From NCBI RefSeq assembly GCF_001638985.1, contig NW_017265134.1, forward strand, positions 1,240,001-1,304,000: a stretch of 64,000 nt of DNA, read 5' to 3'. A model generated the notes under the pieces. The model was not told where the DNA came from and ran no database searches. It saw nothing but the letters and a program-made list of their open reading frames with translations. Origin of the DNA: Phycomyces blakesleeanus NRRL 1555(-). Lineage: Eukaryota > Mucoromycota > Mucoromycetes > Mucorales > Phycomycetaceae. Below are positions 57,785 through 64,000 of the stretch, one piece after another (within the stretch, counting starts at the first letter, position 1; each line of letters opens with the position of its first letter). The position numbers and the translations under genes were made by a program.

Positions 57785-60700
57785 CTACTTTGGTTCAAGT
57801 CTTAAACTCTCCTCATATAGCTGCTCTTCATCTCGACTGTTTTTTAAATTGGCCCGGATAAAAGCCTGAATCTCATCTACAGGTTTGAGCCGGTAGGGTA
57901 CCAGCTGATACTGCCGAATCTCCTGAACAACCTCGGCAATCATGGTCTGTTTAGCAAAATTGATCATATCTTTTGAAGACTTGAGATACGTCGGATTTCC
58001 ATCTTCAATGAACGTCAGGTCTTGCAAGTATATCCCAAGGAAAGGAATACATGGCGGGTTAATTGATCGAACCAAGATTCTGTACTGGTTAAAGTTTCGA
58101 TTTGCACCCATCAACTTTCGTATCGAGGAGAGCATTTGGTGTGTACGGGTACCGACCATTTCCCAGGTACGTTTCAGGCGTCCAACTGCACTATTATCAA
58201 ATGCAGATAGAATGGCCATGCAAGTATTAAAGCTGTTAAGGTGCTTACATCGATCTGCCACTTGCACCCAATATTTTATCAAATTGCAGCGTCTCTTTAT
58301 ATCCTTTTGGCTCAGAATTGCAGCAGTAACATAGGCGGTCACGTTGTTGCAGTATTCGATCGAAGCTCGTATGTGGACTGCCACGCTTTTGTTAGGCTCC
58401 CCTTGATCGCGCGACCAAGCCTTATCAAGACATTCGACCGGTTTAATGTCATTATAGAGCTTGAAATCCATAATTGTCATCTGGCGAGCCATTTCGAGTG
58501 TATCAATGTCAATCAGTCTGAATCTTTTTAGGTTACGAGGTAAAATAGGATCTGGGGGGTTAGAGACTGTGCGAATCATCCTCTTGATATCACTATTCTT
58601 GGTAGGTGATTGCTTGCGTTTCTGGATAAGTTTCTCGAGCTGCTCAGCTGAGAACGAAAGTGTTTGATGAATGGTTGTCTTGGTAAACAGGAGTAATCGG
58701 TCGAGAATTACGGCATCATCTTCATTGTAGTACTGCTCTAACCAATTCTTCAATACATTCGTCACTCTCAACCGAACTAGCCTAAGTTTCTTTTGTTCCC
58801 AAAGCTCAAATTCTTCCCCTGATAGCCCTTCTGGAACTCTCAGATTATATCTGTCCTCTAGTCTGTCCAAAAGCTCAGAGGGTGTACAGAATGATCGATA
58901 GGTTAACAAGAAAGTGTTGATGAACTTCATGTCAAGGTAGTTGTGCATCGTCAATAAGACCACCAATCCTTTGAGAGTACCGCCTTTAATTGAGCCTTCC
59001 ATAGTAAACTGAACTTCATTCTGGAAATAATCTGGCTGGAGAAACCATGGTGTGTCTGGTGTAGATATAGTAGCGTTTCGAGTTACAATTAATGGCGCAT
59101 CATCTCCAAAGAACTTTTTGAGTTTTGCAGTTGAATGCCTTGCTTGGACTTTTGGAGTTGTTCTCCCTGTGATAGATGAAATGGATTCTTGGGAGTCCTG
59201 TGAGCTTGAAAGAGATCTATCCAGGTTGTGTTCTCTTGGAATAGGAGAAGATTTTGTACGATCAATTGGTGTTGTCAGCCACCTGCTTTTTCGAGTGGCA
59301 TCATTTGAACTCCCTTGGCTTGTGCTGCGGCTGAGATTTTTTATACTCTTCTTTTTGCCCTTAAGCTTATCGAAACTTGGGTATTCTTCATTTGTAAGAA
59401 CAAGGTTTTCAGAGCTATCTGAACTCTGCTGCTTCTGCTCGTCGTAAAATGAGGCTAGCTTTGTTACGCATTTACAAATCATTTGGATTGTCTCCTTCAT
59501 GCTGTTGACTGTGTTGTAGACATCTTGGACAGCTTTATCCAGATCTTCGTCCTCTTGTGTCATCTTCTGTAGGTATACAAACAATACTCCTAGACCATCT
59601 ACAAGAGATTGTTTGTTTTTTGCGAGAATATCTGCCTCGCTAGACTCGGGGACGTTACTAAAGTCGATATCATCAAGGACACTAAGAATCTGTCCGATCT
59701 GATTCCCAAAGTTCCTAAACTGTGCGAATAAAAGGACAGCCAAAGAATCTCTTAATTCACTAGTTGGCTTTTTCTCCAGGGTTATGCTTTTCATAATAGC
59801 ATTAATTGATTCATGTATGCCATTGCAGTACGTCTCGATATTATCAACCATGCCCTTTTGAAGAGGATACTTTGACCTTGCGCTCTCTCCGGAAACGTAC
59901 ATTCGGTTCATTCTCTCACTCAATGGGAACGATTTACCCGTTGCCGCAGGGTAGTCTATTAGAGCCGAATCTATAGAGCCGACTTGAATAGAGAGTGATT
60001 GGGCAGTTATTGCGAAATTTCGCACGGCCAACATGAGCTCGTTTGCATCTGTTAGGATGCGATTGATGTTGTTTGAGTCGAGATTTGAATATAGTCGAGA
60101 GGAGAGAACAAGTTTTGATAGAGAAGCCATCATGGTGCGGTGATGAATTCGAAGGACAGAGTTGGTGTTTATGTATATTGATGACTTGTCGATTGTGTTT
60201 GAGGAGAAAAGCATGGACCGGATTGCATCGACTATGCTGGCAGTACGTGGTGCAAGGGAAACTGGCTCGATGCTTTTTGAGGCCAGGGTAAGGTCTTGGA
60301 GAGATTGTGAGATGTTTGTTAGAAGGGTGGTCCATGTGGCTGATATCTGTCGGCGTGTAGGATAAATATGATCTGAGTGGTCTTGGTAATATGTCGAACC
60401 AGAATTGTCGGTAAGCGACAGGTGGCGGTTACTTGAGATATCCTAGAGAATACCATTAGTACTAAAGTTTTTTCTTTGGGTGGAGAGGCAAAACTAAGTG
60501 CATATTATATAGGGCCGGTATATATATACCACATACCGGCTCCTATACATCATAATTATGAATTGGTGTGTGGGTGTCTGTAAGGAAAAGGGGAGGGTAG
60601 ATCATATGGGACAAGTAATGTTTACCCTTTCTGAGCTAGTGTGCGGACTATCTGTCATTGACAGATCTTCAAGGAATGAGCGGCGAACAGAAGAATTACT

Positions 60701-61376
60701 CAATACTGACTCGCTATCTCGGTCATCGTATTCTCTCTTCCAACTGCCATCAAAAGATGAATTCATGTTGTAAGCAACATCGTCTTCTGATTCTGATCCC
60801 GATCTTTCGAGACATCCAGAAAGAGGTCTGTCACTGGTTGGTGTAGTGCAAAAAAATCGACTGTCTTCGTGTTCTGTCCAATGCGGTGTGAGGTCAAAGG
60901 GTATGAAGTGGTTTGGTGATCTGGGAGTGGGCGGAAGGCAATCTGTGTCCTACCGTAATTTTGTATAATATTTATATATATATATATTAGAAAGCATACA
61001 TATCTATATATCTATTGACTGTAATGTTTTGGAAAGCTCAAAATTGTTGCATGTCCTTTTTACCCTTTGGTCTGTTGTGGTCGGGATTTCATGTTCATTT
61101 TCCGAGACTTGTTCGCCATAAACTTGGATTACTTCAACATAATGGCTTGGGAACCATCCTCTGGAGTTGTTACACCTAGTAGGAGAGTGAATAAGCAATG
61201 TACACAAGAAATGCAAACAGGGTGATTATATACCAGCCATCCCACCAGCCAGAGTCTAGTTTGTATAGTACCTCTATACAGTCTCCCTTTTTAAAATTCA
61301 ATGAGCCGACCTCTGTAGAGTCAAAGTCATAAAGGGCAAGGGCTGTACACAGTGGTGTAAACTCTGTGGACTCCAT
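57785..61376 (-). CDS. Ras guanine nucleotide exchange factor with SH3 domain (Cdc25/Ste6-like)
   Basis: A multi-exon gene. Exon 1 (start 61376) and exon 2 form an SH3 domain: ALALYDFDSTEVGSLNFKKG, SGWWDGWCNNSRGWFPSHYV. A Ser/Asp-rich linker follows (exon near 60955-60640). The last large exon (from about 60440 to the stop at 57785) holds a helical region, a Ser-rich basic stretch (SSPIPREHNLDRSLSSSQDS), a RasGEF_N domain (GTLKGLVVLLTMHNYLDMKF) and the catalytic CDC25 domain (ARQMTIMDFKLYNDIKPVEC, LIKYWVQVADRCKHLNSFNT, IPFLGIYLQDLTFIEDGNPT). Family knowledge: such proteins load Ras with GTP and drive cAMP/PKA or MAPK signalling in growth and dimorphism. The SH3-RasGEF order matches Cdc25p. 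The exact Ras partner is unknown. Confidence 0.92.
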
Positions 61377-61743
61377 TGCAAAGACAAGAGCAAGAAAAAG
61401 AATAGCAAAAGAATAAATTAAAACAAAATACAATGAAAGAAGAAAAGAGATTGTAAACAGAAAGAAGACAAAGAGAAAAAAAAAGAAAAAGGGAAAGGAA
61501 AGTGTAAGAAAGAGTCCGCCTAAATTATCCAGCAAAATCAATGAAAATGGAAATCCAAATGTGGGTCAATGTGAGCCAATTTCTAGTCTATTTGCCTGTT
61601 TTTACCCACAGACAATGTTTGGGGGGAGAGAAAGAGTGATAAAAGTGTAACAAAAGAAGCATATAATATTACAATAAAATCATGGTCAAACGAATGCCTG
61701 TGAGCCTAAATAACAATAACAATAGATAGATATATTTCTATCA
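61377..61743. other. Upstream region of the RasGEF gene
   Basis: Purine-rich on the plus strand (A/G runs at 61375-61505). Contains the RasGEF promoter and the 3' flank of the decarboxylase gene. No gene was seen. Confidence 0.5.
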
Positions 61744-63751
61744 TTAACCAAAGACACGATCCCACTCAATCTCTTTTCCGGCCTCTTCAATGGCATCCAA
61801 GAGTCCTGCCAAGTCACGCTCTACGCTCACGGTCGGTGAGTTTATAACAATTCGGAAGAAATGAGGCAAACTATCCAAAGGCGCATGATCCACAAGGAAT
61901 TCTCCAATCTCCCTTAAGCGGAGGTGAAGCATCTTTGTGACCAGCGACACATTGGCTGTGTAGTTGCCTTGTGCCTCCCAATGAAGCACATGATTGCTGA
62001 GGTGGTTGGGAATGTACCAAAAGCACACCTGGAGGAATGGGCTCGGGTCCTTAACTAATATGAACCCACGGTCCTTTCGGTTGCGTACCATTGTAGTCAA
62101 GTCAGCTGCAGAACCCAAAGCACGATCCACTCGATTCCCGAATCCTTGACGACCATAGAATGTCCAAGCCAAAAACATCTTGACCGCATCTGGCCGACGA
62201 CCACAGCCAATTGTTCCTGCTCCGAGATCGTACGGATTACCATGGAAAAGATAGTCAGCTGCCAAAGAGTTGGCCTGTGCAAACAGCGCATGGGCCTTGT
62301 GAGGTGTCAATAGCATCGAACACTGGAGTGGTACTCCGAGTAGCTTGTGCGGATTCAAAGTGAAAGTATCAGCCTATTGGTAAAGTACAAATGAAATTGT
62401 TAATATAATTGCTATCCTCTCTTTTTGTTTTAAAAAAAATATTTTATATTTTCTCTACGATATTTCCCTAGATTCAACTTACTAATCCCGAGCCATCCAA
62501 CCAGTTGGTGGTCTTTACAGCTGAGTTAGAAAATACAACAGATCCACCCCATGATCCATCCACATGCAACCAACAGTTGAATTGTTTAGCAACCGTTGCT
62601 ATGGCCCGTATAGGATCAAATGCTCCCTTTTTGTTTGGTTTATATGTTAGCAGAATATTAACAGCCAGAGTTAGACTCACCAATACAGTTGTTCCTGCCG
62701 TAGCATTCACAAAGAATGGTGTTTCTCCACGATCCACACTTTCTCTGATCAGAATTTCTGTATAAAAGAAGCACAATATATATATTAAATATAAATATGC
62801 AAATATATATCATCACATCACATCACATCACATCACATCACATCACATCACATCACATTAGACCACTTCTTTACTTTTATTTTATTTTGCTTACCAAGCC
62901 TATCTACTCGCATACGCCCGCATGAGTCTGTTGGAACTTTGATAATACTATTGGTACCTAACCCCATTACCTGAGCAGCCTTGTCAATACTGTAATGACT
63001 GGATATGGATGTGAATATTTTTAGAGGTCCATATTCTGCCCCAGGATAGGGACGAGGAAGATATCCAGTTTTGGTGATCGAAGGAAATAATTTGTTCCTA
63101 GCTGTAAACATAGCCAACAGATTTGAAGCAGATCCACCTGGGCACAACAAGCCACCAGAATTCTACGCATGATATAAATTTATACGTATAATATATGTAT
63201 AGTGATTTATAGCAATTATTACGATATTGTTGAAAGTGTTATGCATAAAAGTTGTGTGTACCTACTTCTCCCATATTCAATAATTCGCCGACTGCTTTGG
63301 TGACTTGTATTTCCATTAGTGTGAATACGGGTGAGACATGATAAACATGAGAATTTCCGTTGAGTACAGCAATGAGCATCTCGGAAATAACTCCAATAGG
63401 ATTAGTTCCCGCATAAAGCTTGTCCATAAACCGAGGATTCCAAGAATTCACACTGTAATCAAGAGTTTTCTTGATTAACTCAAATGTACCTACGAATTCA
63501 AAAGTCAGACTTTACTATCATTCTTCTGGAAACTATTTGATCAACTGTTTGCTTTATTACCATCAACACCCTTGCCGACGTTTGGGAGATCAAAGTCAAT
63601 GACTTTATACAGATCGTTTTGTGAAGTGTACTTGACAACAGCTTGGTCTGCATTCTGACCCTCCCTGACATCTATACAAATCAAAGTTATTGTTTACAAA
63701 TCCTTATATTTAATTTAAACTAAATCAAAAATTTAAATAAATAAAATGAAA

Positions 63752-63802
<51 letters not shown>

Positions 63803-63901
63803 ATAGATAAAAGATTGCCTACGTTGAACAAAAAGAGTCTTGGCCATGTCGAGCATTGTTTCTAGCTCGGTCGCGAGGTCTTTCCTGTCAGTTCCAAACA
63901 T
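61744..63901 (-). CDS. Group II PLP-dependent decarboxylase (glutamate/cysteine-sulfinate decarboxylase-like)
   Basis: A multi-exon gene starting MFGTDRKDLATELETMLDMA at 63901. Conserved blocks are RFMDKLYAGTNPIGVISEML, CPGGSASNLLAM (phosphate-binding region), SISSHYSIDKAAQVMGLGT, FFVNATAGTTVL, GAFDPIRAIA, WLHVDGSWGGS with the Asp that contacts the pyridine nitrogen, and TLNPHKLLGVPLQCS with the Schiff-base Lys. This order and NPHK-xx-G-x-x-LQCS are closest to GAD65/67, CSAD and GADL1. Family knowledge: decarboxylation of an acidic amino acid (glutamate, aspartate or cysteine sulfinate). Which one is not evident. An intron of 54 nt (62627-62680) has no in-frame stop. Two other introns contain TCACA and AAAT microsatellites. 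The start codon is 99 nt from the window end. Confidence 0.9.
62812..62858. repeat. Intronic pentanucleotide microsatellite (ATCAC)n
   Basis: About nine tandem ATCAC units inside an intron of the decarboxylase gene. Confidence 0.85.
63733..63806. repeat. Intronic tetranucleotide microsatellite (AAAT)n
   Basis: A near-continuous AAAT run in the first intron of the decarboxylase gene, slightly interrupted at the left end. Confidence 0.85.
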
Positions 63902-64000
63902 TATTCAAAGTAAATAGCAAGAGTGATAAGAACAGGGATAAGCTTGATAAAGATGTATAAGAGACACTCAATAAAAGGAAGATATTGCACCATCAGGACG
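63902..64000. other. Upstream region of the decarboxylase gene
   Basis: The last 99 nt before the window edge; 5' leader or promoter of the decarboxylase. No other feature was seen. Confidence 0.5.

Overview
The window is eukaryotic and fungal. The genes are AT-rich, closely spaced and split by many short GT-AG introns (about 45-250 nt), and the protein set (PalC, Hsp104, a membrane delta-12 desaturase, Sfc1, Eaf7, a TCO89-like protein, a fatty alcohol oxidase, a Cdc25-type RasGEF) fits a filamentous early-diverging fungus. Gene style, protein sequences and abundant Tc1/mariner and MULE elements point to Mucoromycota, probably Mucorales. The genus cannot be fixed from the sequence alone.

Layout. 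1-6064: the 3' part of a mitochondrial rRNA dimethyladenosine transferase (TFB1M-like), a PalC/Rim23-type BRO1 protein of pH signalling, and intronless Hsp104. 6949-11512: an AP180-type clathrin adaptor (minus), divergent from the complex I 30 kDa subunit (plus), then a small membrane protein with an unresolved 5' end. 12072-16973: a bHLH regulator and a long-chain alcohol oxidase, both minus. 16974-26297: mostly non-coding, interrupted by an endonuclease III (NTG1/NTHL1) gene, a Tc1/mariner element with a frameshifted transposase and an older decayed Tc1 copy. 26298-30487: a Ser/Thr-rich single-pass membrane protein and the mitochondrial succinate/fumarate carrier.

30871-36246 is the highlight: a complete 5.4 kb Mutator-like (MULE) transposon with about 56-bp inverted ends and a perfect 10-bp target duplication. 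Its gene splices into one predicted 1002-residue protein. This joins a FAR1/WRKY-GCM1-like zinc domain, a DDE MULE transposase core, a SWIM finger, a linker built from tandemly duplicated mini-exons that each carry a SUMO-site-like IKQEP motif, and a C-terminal OTU-like cysteine protease. A 52-bp subterminal array near the right end repeats the inner part of the terminal repeat.

36397-63901: a MYSM1-like SANT/SWIRM/JAMM histone-H2A deubiquitinase (minus), a GST-like protein, a 56-bp x 5 minisatellite, the NuA4 subunit Eaf7, a delta-12 fatty acid desaturase, tubulin cofactor E, a TCO89-like TORC1 candidate, an SH3-RasGEF, and a group II PLP-dependent decarboxylase. These are ordinary single-copy housekeeping genes with no operon or cluster logic. 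Loose themes are lipid metabolism (alcohol oxidase, desaturase), mitochondrial function (TFB1M, complex I, Sfc1) and nutrient, pH and Ras/TOR signalling. All exon boundaries were read by eye from splice signals and protein continuity, with no transcript evidence.
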